Part shown: positions 31,349 through 42,228 of the stretch, piece after piece
Position numbering within the stretch: position 1 is the stretch's first letter
Layout: each line of letters opens with the position of its first letter
Source of the DNA: Isochrysis galbana
Taxonomy: Eukaryota; Haptophyta; Isochrysidales; Isochrysidaceae
NCBI GenBank assembly: GCA_018136815.1
Contig: CM030945.1
Span: 656,605-720,604, forward strand
Reading direction: 5' to 3'
Length of the DNA stretch: 64,000 nt
Program-made: the position numbers and the translations under genes
Notes under the pieces: generated by a model
Told to the model about the DNA's origin: nothing
Databases searched by the model: none
What the model saw: the letters and a program-made list of their open reading frames with translations, nothing else

Positions 31349-34206
31349 ATGGGCTGCGGCCCCTCGACTGGTCGTGACTCGGTGATGCTCGCCGCCACCA
31401 AGGAGGCGTTACTCGACGGCCAGCTGCACACTGACCCGATGCGTAACGCGCGGCTCGTCGTCACCGTCCTCGCCGTCTCGCTCGGCTCCTCCCTTCAATT
31501 TGGCTTCGCCACCGGCTCGCTCAACAACCTCGAGCAGATTGTGCCCAACGCGCTTGCTGCGGCCGGCAACCCCATCACCATCACGCAGTGGGCGCTCATC
31601 AATTCGTGCTTCTCGGTAGGTGGGCTCATTGGCTCCTACGGCAGCTTGATCCCTCTCGCGCGCTGTGGCCGCCGAAAGACACTTCTCATGGCTAACGCTT
31701 TTGTCTTCGTCTCCTCGGTGAGCAGCATGCACACCCAATACACCTCAGCTAGTAGGTCGACGTGCCCGAGGGTGTAGTGGTCAGATTCTCCGAATCGTCG
31801 TATTCTCATGAGGGCTAAATGCGGGCAGATGCTGTGCATGGCCGAGCGCGGGTATCGTCGGGCACCTACCTGATAAGGGTCGCATACGGACAACCTCCTG
31901 TTGATGCATTGCCAGCAGTAGTTGTGCAGAGGCGCCAGTACGAATATCTGGGAAGAGGCTGGTCCTCATTCGACTGACAGCTATCCGCTCGCCATTTTCT
32001 TAGATACTAATGTACTATGGCACGGTGTGGTGGGTGTTGTTGCTAGGCCGCGTCTCGATAGGCATCGTCGCTGGAGTCGCACAAATGACAGCGGGCAGCT
32101 ACATGACCGAGATTGCGCCTCTCTCAATACGCGGCTCGGTCGGTGTCTGTGCGCAGGTGAGGTGAGGCACCTGAGTCATTGGAGGGAACCCGGCGACGCG
32201 GATGCTGCTTCTGGCGTTCGTTCAAGGACCCACAGCCGCCGCATTCGCGCCGGGTCAGCCGGCTCAGGATGTTATTTGCAGTGACCCTCATACGTGTCCC
32301 AATGCTCAACCCTGCACACAGGCTGGCATCGTGACTGGGATCGCCCTCGCAAACTTCCTCACAGCACCCTCGTTCCATACGCTTGGATCTCCTCTACACT
32401 GGCGTACGGTCTTTCTCGTCCCTTCCGCATTTGCGCTCTTCCAGCTCGTTGTGTTGCCCTTCTGCCCACAAAGCCCATCCTTCTTGATCCGAAAGAAAGG
32501 GCCCGAAAAAACGCTTGCCACGCTCGTCCAGCTGCACAAGCCGACCTCGGCCTTAGAGATTCTCGCGGAGCTCGAGAAGGAGCTTGAAGGTGGTAAAGGA
32601 GAGGAGATTTACACTATACCCCAGCTGCTGTCGGACGAGAAGCTCCGCAAACAATTGATCGTTGGTGTTACCTTGAAGATTGGCGTGCAGTTCTCGGGCA
32701 TCGACGCCATCTTCTATTACTCTACCCTCATGTTCCGACATGCGAATGTCGCAGATCCGCAGGCAAGCGTGATCAGCCCTTTCTAGATGGTTGGCAGTTC
32801 GCTCGCTATTCTGGCGCATGCACCGAGTTGACATTGCCCGAAGCGCTTGCGCGATGAGCAGCGGCCTGCACCACCTGTGCGGCACAAGTTGCCCTTGCTC
32901 ATCTCCCACCCTGTGATTCTGTGATACACAGCTCGCAACGAGCCTTCTCTCCCTCGTGAACCTCGGTATGACCTTCTTCGCGATGCTGATGATGGAACGT
33001 ATCGGCCGGCGCGTGCTGATGATGACGACGTGGATTGGCATGTGCTCAGCTTTCGCCACCATCTTCGTGGCCAACTCCCTCTCCGAGGGATTTGGCTTCA
33101 TGCCACAATTGATGGCGAATGTCGAGGTGAGAGCATGGTGACAGGGAAATGATAGCTATGGTCTGGTCCGTCTCAGTGGCCGCAGGCCACGCTCGGCTGT
33201 ATGGCAAGGGGAGAACCACGCGGGTTATCTATGCACACTCCACTACCCTCGTTTCTAGCGGCCAGCCATTTCACATATCGTTGTATGGTGACAAGGTACA
33301 TCCTAGGATTTCACCCCATCACTCACGTACCCGTCCACCTCAGGTGTTCTCGATGGTGATCATCATCATATCGTTTGCCGTGGGGGTAGGCAACGTCGAG
33401 GGCTTTTTCATCTCGGAGATAATGCCCGTATACGCCAAGGACACTCTCGCCGCCATCGGCCAACCGCTCAATTGGATCGCCAATCTCATTGTGGCCACGA
33501 GCTTCCCGATTCTCTTCGAGGTACTCATGATGTGCCTTGCCACGGCGCCTTATGAGCCAGTCCTAAGCTCGCCCTGACGCATCACAATGCGATCCGCGCA
33601 CTGTGCCTACTGTCCACGACTGCTATTATGGCACCAACCCCAATACAATTTGCACAGTCCTTGAGCGCCGCGGATCTTCTCCTGTGAAGGGACGCCTCTT
33701 TCGCTCCTCACAACACTGTCGATTCAGAGTCTCCAGCACTTTCAGAAACACCCCCGGCCAGGAAATTGATGGACCTTAAGCTGCGCCGATTTTCTCACTG
33801 CTGTAGGCTCTCGGTCGATATGCATACCTCATCTTCGTCGGATCGACTGCGTATTTTGGCATATTCACATATTTCAAAATCCCGGAGACGAGAAGAAAGA
33901 CTATATCAGAGGTGCGTTCGCTGCGGAGGTTCCTAGCAATGAGGAATATCGCGAGCCCGACTTCCTTGCTAGCGGGTCGGGATGATGCTTTCCTCAAGGC
34001 TATCACCGCTCTCCATGGCGGGGGCCTGCGTTTTGTGTGCATGCCATCGGGACCGAAGCTCTGCGTCAAACCAGCTCGATGATCGTATCGATCTCACTCG
34101 ATGCGTGGCGACCTACCGGCTGGTTGCTAGTGCGTCGCCGGAAACTGAGTCGGAACCCCTCACCCGGTCTCACTATCAGGTCACGGCAGATTTTGACGAC
34201 TACTAG
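31349..34206 (+). CDS. GLUT-type MFS sugar transporter, seven exons
   Basis: Exons 31349-31717, 32004-32156, 32322-32762, 32932-33126, 33344-33520, 33807-33911 and 34180-34206 give 488 residues, a normal length; all six introns are phase 0. Family landmarks are FGFATGSLNN (TM1), PLARCGRRKTLL (TM2-3 loop), GRVSIGIVAG (TM4), SYMTEIAPLSIRGSVG, PQSPSFL, the QFSGIDAIFYYSTLMF motif in TM7, ERIGRRVLMM (TM8-9 loop), FISEIMP in TM10 and PETRRKTISE after TM12. It is a plasma-membrane or organelle hexose facilitator or H+-symporter; the substrate is not readable. Intron 3 starts GC rather than GT (32763). The last exon is only nine codons (VTADFDDY-stop), chosen because it extends PETRRKTISE in frame from a good acceptor. 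Confidence 0.92.
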
Positions 34207-35398
34207 ATCTATACCACAATCTCAATGATCTGATAGATGGCAAGATTCGCTTGCGGACAGCCTAGGCCACCTGTCTCATGATGGCACGTCTATCTCCTCA
34301 CATTGAACCGAAGTCCTACCAAACTCCTTATTTGGCGCAACTCTTGATCAGCCAAAATATGTCAGCCGAAGGCAACGAGGATCCCCGCATCATACAACTC
34401 TTGAACACCGCTACCAGTACTGAAACTTTCTTGTCGGCAGTCAATTCATGAACGATAATCATCAAGAGCTTCCCGGGTGCGATTCGATCGCCAGCCATCT
34501 CGTGCAAACCTTAGGTGGTGTTAAGTGGTCCGCACTAGGAGCATCAGGCTGCGAGGTAGATGCCCATGATAGTTTCAAGCATGCTCGCTGCCATTGCTCT
34601 GGCGACGTCTTCGTGCTCAATAATATACATGTACTCCTAGAAGAGCCAATATGATGCTTAGTCTGACTCGTCCAAGGACGCAGCCAAGTCCAAGTCTACA
34701 ACTCCACTGCGCTCCCATAATACTTCTAGTTCCGCCTCGAGTTGTGTATGTGTATGACGATGCGTATACCTGTACGCCTCTTGCCGCTTGTCTTGTGTGT
34801 GTGTGTGTCTTATCTGGTTCCATCACCTCGTACTTCGTTGTGGGTTACGTGTCCCCCGATGATGTCGATCATTGCGTTTGCTCGCTGCATGCTGCTACTA
34901 GTGGTGAAAAGCGATGTGGGCCACTCAGCACAGTTGTCACATTCGCGAGTTGATCGACACGCCCGGGTCTAGTTAATAATAATAATCTAAGTGAGCATTA
35001 GTACCACTACTCTCACTAGCCCGGTACCGACACGACAACCCTCAGCGCACCTGCCCGTACGCCTCGGCGCATGTTGCTGCCACAGGCACATACACGTATG
35101 CACCCCTCCGCATCTCCCCCCCTCGCAGACCCCCGGCTCCCATTCTAACCCCCCACGAGTTAAAATGGGGGGAAACCCATTGAGGCGGACCGGTCGACGC
35201 CGGCCGACTCCGGGAAAAAGCACCGGGGGGGGGGGGGGGAACTCTCTAAACCAAGAAGAACGGCCCTTACCAGCTCGCGCCGTGAGCGGTCCTCGAGAAA
35301 TAAGTGACTGCGACTCGAGTAGCCTGCGCCACCTGGGATACTCTCCTCGCCATTGAGCCACTCCCTTCTCGTCTCCCTCCTGTCGCCAGCCGCCCCTC
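34207..35398. other. Intergenic region with one weak gene candidate
   Basis: Apart from the possible two-exon minus-strand fragment at 34544-34890 nothing is recognised. A G-run lies at about 35226-35240, and GT repeats occur near 34795-34808. Confidence 0.4.
34544..34890 (-). CDS. Possible small spliced gene or 3' gene fragment, unrecognised
   Basis: Minus-strand pieces 34890-34834 (MQRANAMIDIIGGHVTHNE) and 34636-34544 (EYMYIIEHEDVARAMAASML...GIYLAA, then TGA) join in phase 0 through a plausible GT...AG intron with a pyrimidine-rich acceptor (CTCTTCTAG). The joined peptide looks protein-like, but it is only 49 residues and could be the 3' end of a gene with upstream exons that I cannot find. 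No family is recognised. Confidence 0.22.
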
Positions 35399-35960
35399 AC
35401 CCGTTTGCTAACGCAAACGGGGCCCGTTTCTCACTGCACTCCATCGGGGGGGGGTGCAAAACCCCCCTTCTCCCTCTCTTCACTCTCACCCATCGTTGTC
35501 CCTGCGGCGCGTCGCCATGCGGCGCGCCCTGGCCTGCTCTCAGGGGTCCTTTGGGGGCTCCCAGGGGGCCAGCAAGGGCAGCTCAGGGGGCAGTGGAGGC
35601 TGGGGCTCAGCCCCTGGCCCCCCCTGCCTCTCCCACGCTCGCCTCGCTGGCCATGGGCGCCGCCAGAAGTCCCCTGTATGCCTGGCGACCAGGGACATGA
35701 CAGGGGGGGAGTCAGCTCGAGGGCAGGCCCAGCGCCCAGCGCGGGCGTGGGAGTGCAGCTCGCGGCCCGCGCCCACGAAGGGTCAAGGCAGGAATGATGA
35801 GTGCCCTGCCCCTGCCAAAGGGCAGGGGCTGGGGTTGAATGTACGGGCCCACCCCGGGCCCCGGGGGGTGTCCGCGATGGAGAGAGGGGGGCGCGAGGCC
35901 CCCATCCTACATGTGAAAGACAGAGACAATCCGCCCGGGTCTAGTTAGTGTCCCCCTAAG
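35399..35960 (+). repeat. LINE-related 5' repeat fragment with hairpin
   Basis: It starts with a perfect hairpin (CCGTTTGC-TAAC-GCAAACGG, 35401-35420). Two repeat blocks follow: 35460-35700 (reverse of 9060-9240) and 35760-35910, which is the reverse of 45070-45240 (shared GGGTGTCCGCGATGGAGAGA and CCCTGCC...GGCAGGGGCTGGG). No intact ORF is present. Confidence 0.55.
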
Positions 35961-36475
35961 AAAGTGCAGCCTGAGGTCCAGTTATTTTTTTACCCCCCAT
36001 CCACCCATTTTGGTGTACTGGCTAGCAGCGCGCGCGCCGCCACCCAGGCCCGTCCCAACCTCCTGTTCCTGTTCCGTCGATCGTCCCCCATTTGCCCCTC
36101 TGTTGTTTCCATCGATGGTCCACATCACCATCGACGCGATTTCCACTAACTATCTTCCTCTCACTCACCTTCTCGTCCCGCCACGGTTTGTGCAGGTGAT
36201 GGACGTTGTCAAGGTGGAGAAGAGTTTCCACGCCGTGCCAGGCGAGGCGGCGGGCAACCAATTGTGCTATTTTACCATTCTTATGTGGAAGCGCGCCAAG
36301 CAGAAACACACACACCACATAGCCCCTGATTTTTTTGTACAAACTCTCTCACGCTCAACAATGCTCATGCAGGTTTGCGTGCGTGCGCCAATGCGTATGG
36401 CGGGAAGGCGGCGGGGCCACCGCGCCACCGCATGCATCGGAGTGGGCACGGCAAGGGGTCGGGGGGCGACCTGAT
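35961..36475. other. Intergenic, no gene recognised
   Basis: A tRNA A-box-like word occurs on the minus strand near 36270-36290 without a B box. Otherwise nothing was seen. Confidence 0.4.
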
Positions 36476-36655
36476 ATCGAGCAATCCCCGTCCGACCTTT
36501 TCAGTTTTGGGGCGAATGCAGCGGAGGGGGAGGAAGTTCGAGGAAGCGCTCACGAGAAAATCGAGCAATCCCGCAATCCCCGTCCGACCTTTTCTTTCAG
36601 TTTTGGGGCGAATGCAGCGAAGGAGGAGGAAGCGCTCGCGGGAAAATCAAGCGAT
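36476..36655. repeat. Tandem duplication, about 90 bp x 2
   Basis: The block around GAGCAATCCCCGTCCGACCT, TTTTGGGGCGAATGCAGCG and GAGGAAG occurs at about 36479 and again at about 36562, with a short third start (AAGCGATCCCCGTCC) near 36648. Confidence 0.7.
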
Positions 36656-37080
36656 CCCCGTCCTCGTGATGAGCTCGAACTTGACCCTGATAGCTGATAG
36701 CACAGGCGCTCAACATAGCGGAACGAATCGCTTGACCACGATAGCTGCTTCTCGCTCTTGATGACCCACCCGTCTTATTTGCCCCCGGATACGCCGTAGC
36801 CCACGATCTGTAACGCGATTACCGAGATGACCACACAGCCAGCCGATAGCCCGTTGGCGCAGGAGGAAGGGGGGAAACATGCCGCCGGGGATCGGTACAC
36901 GCCGCCTGCCACTGGAAGCTTCTTGGAAGCCCCACACACCCGGCGCCAGCCCCTAGCCCTAGGTAGTGCACGAAGGGACGCGCCGCAAGGCAGGTAGAGG
37001 GGGGGGGAAGGGAAGCGGGCGTGGCTGCATAGATGATGTGCAGGGCCGCGCGCGCGGCGAGAATATTGAGATGTTTTTTT
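36656..37080 (+). mobile_element. LINE-A 3' end, diverged copy
   Basis: It begins with a decayed ORF2 C-terminus (ATGAGCTCGAACTTGACCCT, then in another frame GCGCTCAACATAGCGGAACG before a stop), the equivalent of SxNLxLVAxALNIAERLA. The LINE-A 3' UTR follows (CCGGTAGCCC-like, GCCGCAAGGCAGGT, GCGCGCGCGGCGAGAATATT) ending in a T-run at 37074-37080. It is more diverged than the other copies. Confidence 0.75.
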
Positions 37081-37430
37081 AGTGGCAGTAGTGGTACTCA
37101 CGCTAAGGCTAGATAGGGGATCATATATATGTTACCCCCCAGGAGCCAACGCCCCCCGATAGCTATCGGGGGCCCCCGATAGCTATCGGGGGGAAATTTT
37201 TTCCCGATCGCCAACAGCCCCCCCGAGAGCTACCGGGGGACCGAGAAAATCTCCCGAGAGCTATCGGGGGATTTTACATGCCCCGGGGAGCTATCGCGTT
37301 TTAAGGCGGACCCCCGTTTGCTATCGGGGGCGAAAGACTGCCCCCGTTTGCTATCGGGGGGAAACGACGGCCCCCAGTAGCTATCGGGGGGCCGTCCTCG
37401 AGCCCCCAGGCGCTATCCTCCCCCGCAAGC

Positions 37431-37945
<515 letters not shown>

Positions 37946-38693
37946 GTTAAAATAAAAAAGGAATGATCGTAGAAATAATTTTAATCAATTAAATATAAAT
38001 ATAATATTTTTATGAAAATATACTTTTCAATTAATTATTCAGATAATAAATAATTAAATATCAAAAACGGAATGAGCTAATTAAATATAATTTATTATAA
38101 TATTTTTCACGAAAAATACTTTTGAATGAATTATTCGAATAAAAATCAAAAACGGAATTAGCGTATGGATAATTTTAATTAATTAATTATAATTTATTAT
38201 AACATTTTTACGAAAATACACTTTTCAATGAATTATTCAAATTAAAGTTTAGTGACGAAGTACTAGTAATAAAATTATTATTTAGTGACAATAAATTTGA
38301 TCCTTAAAAATGTTGAATTAAAAATTATAACTTGATAGTAATTATCTTAGTAAACCTTAGTTTAAAATGAAGACTTATAGTCATAGCATCGTTTGAATAA
38401 ACACATAATAGTAAAATTTATTTGGTTTTTTTTGGTTTTTATTTATTTTAAATATTCTTAATGTTAATATTTTACTTGACGAGATCAAAATCAAAATGAC
38501 CGATATTTAATTTAACTTGAATTTTTGGTTAGATTTTTTAATTTTACTATTTTTATATTACGTTTTTAATAATCTTTAATTTAATTACCATATTGTACTT
38601 GTATATTATATTTTAATATTTATCCTAGTAACCTTATGTCATTTCTAAAACTGTTAGCTGTTAGATACTCTAAGTTTTAAAAACTATTTTTAC
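37946..38693. other. AT-rich island, non-coding
   Basis: Roughly 750 bp dominated by A and T in an otherwise GC-rich window. A diverged unit containing AATTTATTATAA or ATATAATATT, then TTTTACGAAAATACACTT-like words and TCAATGAATTATTC recurs about three times between 37975 and 38240. No open frame of note. The origin (organelle, foreign or satellite) is not determinable here. Confidence 0.85.
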
Positions 38694-39042
38694 GGGGGAG
38701 AAAGAGAACAGAGAAAAGAGGAGAAAGGAGAACAGAGGATAGGAGGGGGGAAGAGAGAGAGAAGGAGAGCGAGCCAAAGAGAGGAGGAACCCCCCGTTTG
38801 CTATCGGGGGATTTCCTCTTCCCCCGATAGCTATCGGGGGGTCCGCTTACGGCACCCCCCAGGAGCTATCCCCCGATAGCTCTCGGGGGATTTTCTCGGT
38901 CCCCCGGTAGCTCTCGGGGGCGCTGTTGGCGATCGGGAAAAAAATTCCCCCCGATAGCTATCGGGGGCCCCCGATAGCTATCGGGGGGCGTTGGCTCCTG
39001 GGGGGTAACATATATTGTACTACTACACTAGCATAAATAGGA

Positions 39043-40335
39043 ATGGCGGGAAGCCTCGGAGGCGCCGGCGGCGGCGCGAGAGCCAAGCGCGTACCGCCAA
39101 TGGTGGCCATCGACTTCAAGGCGCTGCTGAGGGAGGAGCGCGAGCGAGCGCGGGCACCGCGCTCATCCCTGCAGGTTGAAAAGACCGTCTCGCGTCCCTC
39201 CGGTAGTAATGCGATCGAGCGCCCCGCACCCCCGATCTCATGGAGCTTCCGGCTGCCTCAGGCTGCTCACCGGCGGCAGCTAAGCGAGGTGGCGATTGTG
39301 ACGGGGGCGCCACCGACAGTCTGGCACATGCGCGATTGGCTGAGTGAGGGAGAGGAGGCTGCGATGCTTCGGGCCGCATCCGACGCCCCGCAATCCGACT
39401 GGGTAAGCTTGCGCGGGAGGCGGCTGCAGAACCTTGGTGGAGTGCCCCAAGCTGCGCCTGATGCAATGATCGCTGAGCCGCTGCCGGAATGGATCGAGTC
39501 GGTGTTCGACGCGTTAGTGGCGGCGGGCGTGTTCCCGGCGAGTGCACCACCTAACCACGTGCTGCTGAACGAGTACCAGCCAGGCCAGGGCATCGCCGAC
39601 CACCGCGATGGCCCGTTGTATGCTCCAACTGTGGCAATACTCTCACTCGGCTCTGTGTGCTCATTCGATTTTGTGACCAACGACTCCGCACGTACACCCC
39701 TCGCCTCGCTATTGCTGCCCCCACGCGGCTTACTTGTCTTCACGGACGACGCCTATAACGAGCACCTACACAGAGTGCCTGCAATCACCTCAGACGCAGG
39801 AAGGGACGGGCTCATTCGGTTGGACCTACCAGAGGCAGTACAAATGGGAGCAACCGAGAAGGTTGCATTGCCCCCGCCTCCATCTCGCACAACTCGCATT
39901 TCTCTCACGGTAAGAGACCACCCAGTCTCTCTATGGGTTGCTGGTGGTCACCGGACAGTCTCGACTGCATAATGAAGTAATGGATGCACCACCTCGCAGC
40001 ACAACTGCATCCATGCAGTCTCTTTGGCCTTCATCATTCCCTTCCGCTTGTGAACAGCAATATGTGCCAGCCAAACGACCTCTCTCCATGCATCACACCT
40101 CGCACACAAACTCGGATGCCCTTTTGCTACGATGACACGTGCCTGTCGCACACTTGTGCCGTTGTGCATGTTATAGGCCGTCCACGTCCCAGGCCTAGCC
40201 TATTGCACACTGCCACTGTTCATCACCCAACTTGCAAACCAAACCCACACCTCGTGCCATGCCCAACAACAGGTGCGCCGAGTGCTACATGTAAAAGTAG
40301 AACAGGATGCTGCGCATGCTATCCAAGCAACGTGA
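39043..40335 (+). CDS. ALKBH6: ALKBH6-like 2-oxoglutarate/Fe(II) dioxygenase, two exons
   Basis: Exon 1 is 39043-39909 and exon 2 is 40273-40335, joined in phase 0, giving 309 residues. The order matches ALKBH6: WHMRDWLSEGEEAAML, WVSLRGRRLQNLGGVP, PPNHVLLNEYQPGQGI, the iron-binding H-x-D in DHRDGPLY (about residues 187 and 189), TVAILSLGS, a distal His in NEHLHRV (about 242) and the 2-oxoglutarate Arg in TTRISLT (about 284). The second exon is chosen because ISLT|VRRVLHV reproduces the family's SLTIRRV end; reading through the strong GTAAGA donor gives a different tail ending at 39972. AlkB-family enzymes oxidatively demethylate nucleic acids or proteins; the ALKBH6 substrate is less well established. 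The start lies 27 bp after a foldback element. Confidence 0.9.
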
Positions 40336-40617
40336 GATTCGCCCTCGTGACAGGCGAGAACGACGTTTTCCAACGCTTGTGAAAGCTTACGAATCACCCC
40401 CCCTCCCTCTCGCGTCTTCTTTCTCAGCGTGCGCAGTGGGGTGATCGTTGGCTCCCTCACCCTCCCCTCTCCCTCGCTCCTCGCTGTGATTTGCGGAGGA
40501 GCGGGCGACGAGCGCCTTCGAGTCTGCTCTCGTCGTAGGGTGGTCAAACACTCGTCGTAGAGGAAGAGCGGGGGAATGCTCCCGACAGTTAGGGTTAATC
40601 TAATTCTTAATTTTCTA
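40336..40617. other. 3' flank of ALKBH6
   Basis: It contains a weak match to the TAGGGCGGTCAAACA terminus (GTAGGGTGGTCAAACA, about 40536-40551), a possible remnant of the TIR family at 27798. Nothing coding. Confidence 0.45.
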
Positions 40618-41160
40618 ATAAAAAAGTTCAAGGTTAACACTTACTACTAGTCTGGTATCCTCTACCTCACTTTTGACACCGCCCTTTCTTCCCTTCCCTA
40701 CGCATGTTTGCCTTCCCCCCCTCGTTCCGTTTTTTTTGTTTCGGGGGTGCGGCCCAGGTGCGCTACCATGGACCATGGGCCCGGCTTTGGCTTGGAGTGC
40801 GAGTTCTAGGGCCAGAGGCAGGCCTTTTGCCTTTTGTTTTGTTCTTTGAGGTTCGTTTCCACTTCTACATGTCCCTTTCGCCGTGCGCGTGTGGGCGTGT
40901 ATCATTGTGGTTATCTTTATTGTCGAGGTTGTCTCTGGCGTGTACTTTGTTTAGTTCCTCGTCATGCCTCTCTTCTAGCTTCCTTGGAGGTTGCGACCAA
41001 GTAAGTGTGTCACTCCCAGGCCTGCGGCCAGTGAGAGGAGTTCTGCGCTAGGGATTGGGAGTAGGTTGTCTTCTTTGTCTGTGTCGTATAGTGGGTACAT
41101 GTCATGTGTCGCCCAGAGCCCAGAGGTTGATCCTTTCCTTGGGCTGCCCCGCCGCCGCTA
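40618..41160 (-). mobile_element. LINE-B copy, 3' part, reverse orientation
   Basis: Read on the minus strand, a short frame (MYPLYDTDKEDNLLPIPSAE, LLSLAAGLGVTHLLGRN, stop near 40977) is followed by the LINE-B 3' UTR (GGCCTGCCTCTGGCCC, GGGCCCATGGT, GGGCCGCACCCCCGAAAC, AACGAGGGGGGGAAGGC) and a terminal AACTTTTTTATTAG near 40618. The peptide is probably the ORF2 C-terminus of that family. Confidence 0.55.
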
Positions 41161-41877
41161 CCGTTTCCTGTGAGTGGTGAGTGGTCCACGAGTGGTCATC
41201 ACAGAAGTCTTCATCTGCATAGTGTGGGAAAAGCTGCAATTGGTTAACGTCAACCAGTCAACCAGAGATGGTTTTGGAATTAGAGATCTTGAGGCTCAGT
41301 GCTTCGGCATCGGAGAATTCGTAGCTAGTGTTGACCGCGCGAGGGTTGTGACAATACTTGTTGGACCCATTCCTGGGTCTGAGATCGGAGAGCCAACATC
41401 CGCATCCGCTCCCTTGAGGCGGGATTTGCTGGGGGTTGAACAAACCTTTGGAGGTGAAAAGGTAGAAGGTGTTCGGTTTCTGGGATTGGTCCAAACTTGT
41501 GTTGGGTGAAGAGACCTGGCGTGCGCGCGCTCAATCGCGCCCTCTCGGCGGGGGTACCACGTTTGGCCCAGCCTATATTGGGCCCAGTGACTGTGCGAAG
41601 AGCGATGTAGATCAGAGTAACCATTGGAGGCTAGCTAGCGCAACGAGCAACGAGTCGGTGACGATTCCCGTACACCGGAGGAGTAGAACCACTCCTACAA
41701 AAACTCAGGCTAAACACCCCAAGACCCCTCTCTCTCAGTAAAGAGTCGCCCGGTAAAGTACTATGGTCGCACTCGAGCGAGCAGTGTTGCACAACGAATT
41801 TAGCACGAAGCTACTAAAGTATTCATAGAGGGTGCCGGATTCAAATTTATTCTAAATCATAAGATTATAGGGTGGTG
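41161..41877. other. Intergenic, no gene recognised
   Basis: TTTGGCCCAGCCTATATTGGG near 41560 is shared with 11838. Open frames are short and unrecognised. Confidence 0.4.
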
Positions 41878-42014
41878 GAGGGGCAAGAGAGAGGGAGAGG
41901 GGAGTAGAGAGGAAGGGAGGGGCAGGGAGAGAAGGAGAGAGAGGGGAGAGGGACGGAGAAGGAGAGAGACGGAGATAGAGGGAAAGAGAAGAGAGAGAGA
42001 GATACAGGGAGGGG

Positions 42015-42046
<32 letters not shown>

Positions 42047-42210
42047 AGAAAGAGAGACAGAGCGAGAAGAGAGAGAGAAGGTCGGGAGAGAGGGAAGGGG
42101 AGACGGAGAGAGAGGGAGAAAGAGGAGGGAGAGCGTACGAGCGAGCGAGGGAGAGAGGGAGGGAGGGAGAGAGAGAGAGAGAGAGAGGCTCTCAGAGAGG
42201 GAGGGAAGGC
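41878..42210. repeat. GA/GGA purine tract upstream of the KATNIP-like gene
   Basis: An almost purely purine run of mixed GAGA and GGGAGA units ends about 20 bp before the chosen ATG at 42229. Long Glu/Arg frames through it are composition artefacts. Confidence 0.9.
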
Positions 42211-42228
42211 TCTTGCTGGCGCGGCGCG

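Noticed and set aside
31718..32003. Small open frames inside the first transporter intron
   Set aside because: They disagree with the MFS alignment, which resumes exactly at the acceptor 32003|32004.
36260..36345. tRNA-like A box (TAGCACAATTGGT) on the minus strand
   Set aside because: No B box (GGTTCGANNCC-like) or acceptor-stem pairing follows at tRNA distance; similar words near 28340-28660 and 31770 fail in the same way.
37140..37430. Regularly spaced GCTATCGGGGG palindromes suggesting a CRISPR-like array
   Set aside because: Spacing is irregular, the spacers are repeat-derived, and the units are part of a foldback transposon arm in a eukaryotic genome.
39910..39972. Read-through C-terminus of ALKBH6 ending at 39972
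   Set aside because: A strong GTAAGA donor at 39910 and an acceptor at 40272 give VRRVLHV, which fits the family end better; kept only as an alternative.
42040..42228. Upstream extension of the KATNIP-like frame through the GA tract
   Set aside because: The extension is pure Glu/Arg/Gly repeat caused by the purine microsatellite and starts at no convincing initiation context.
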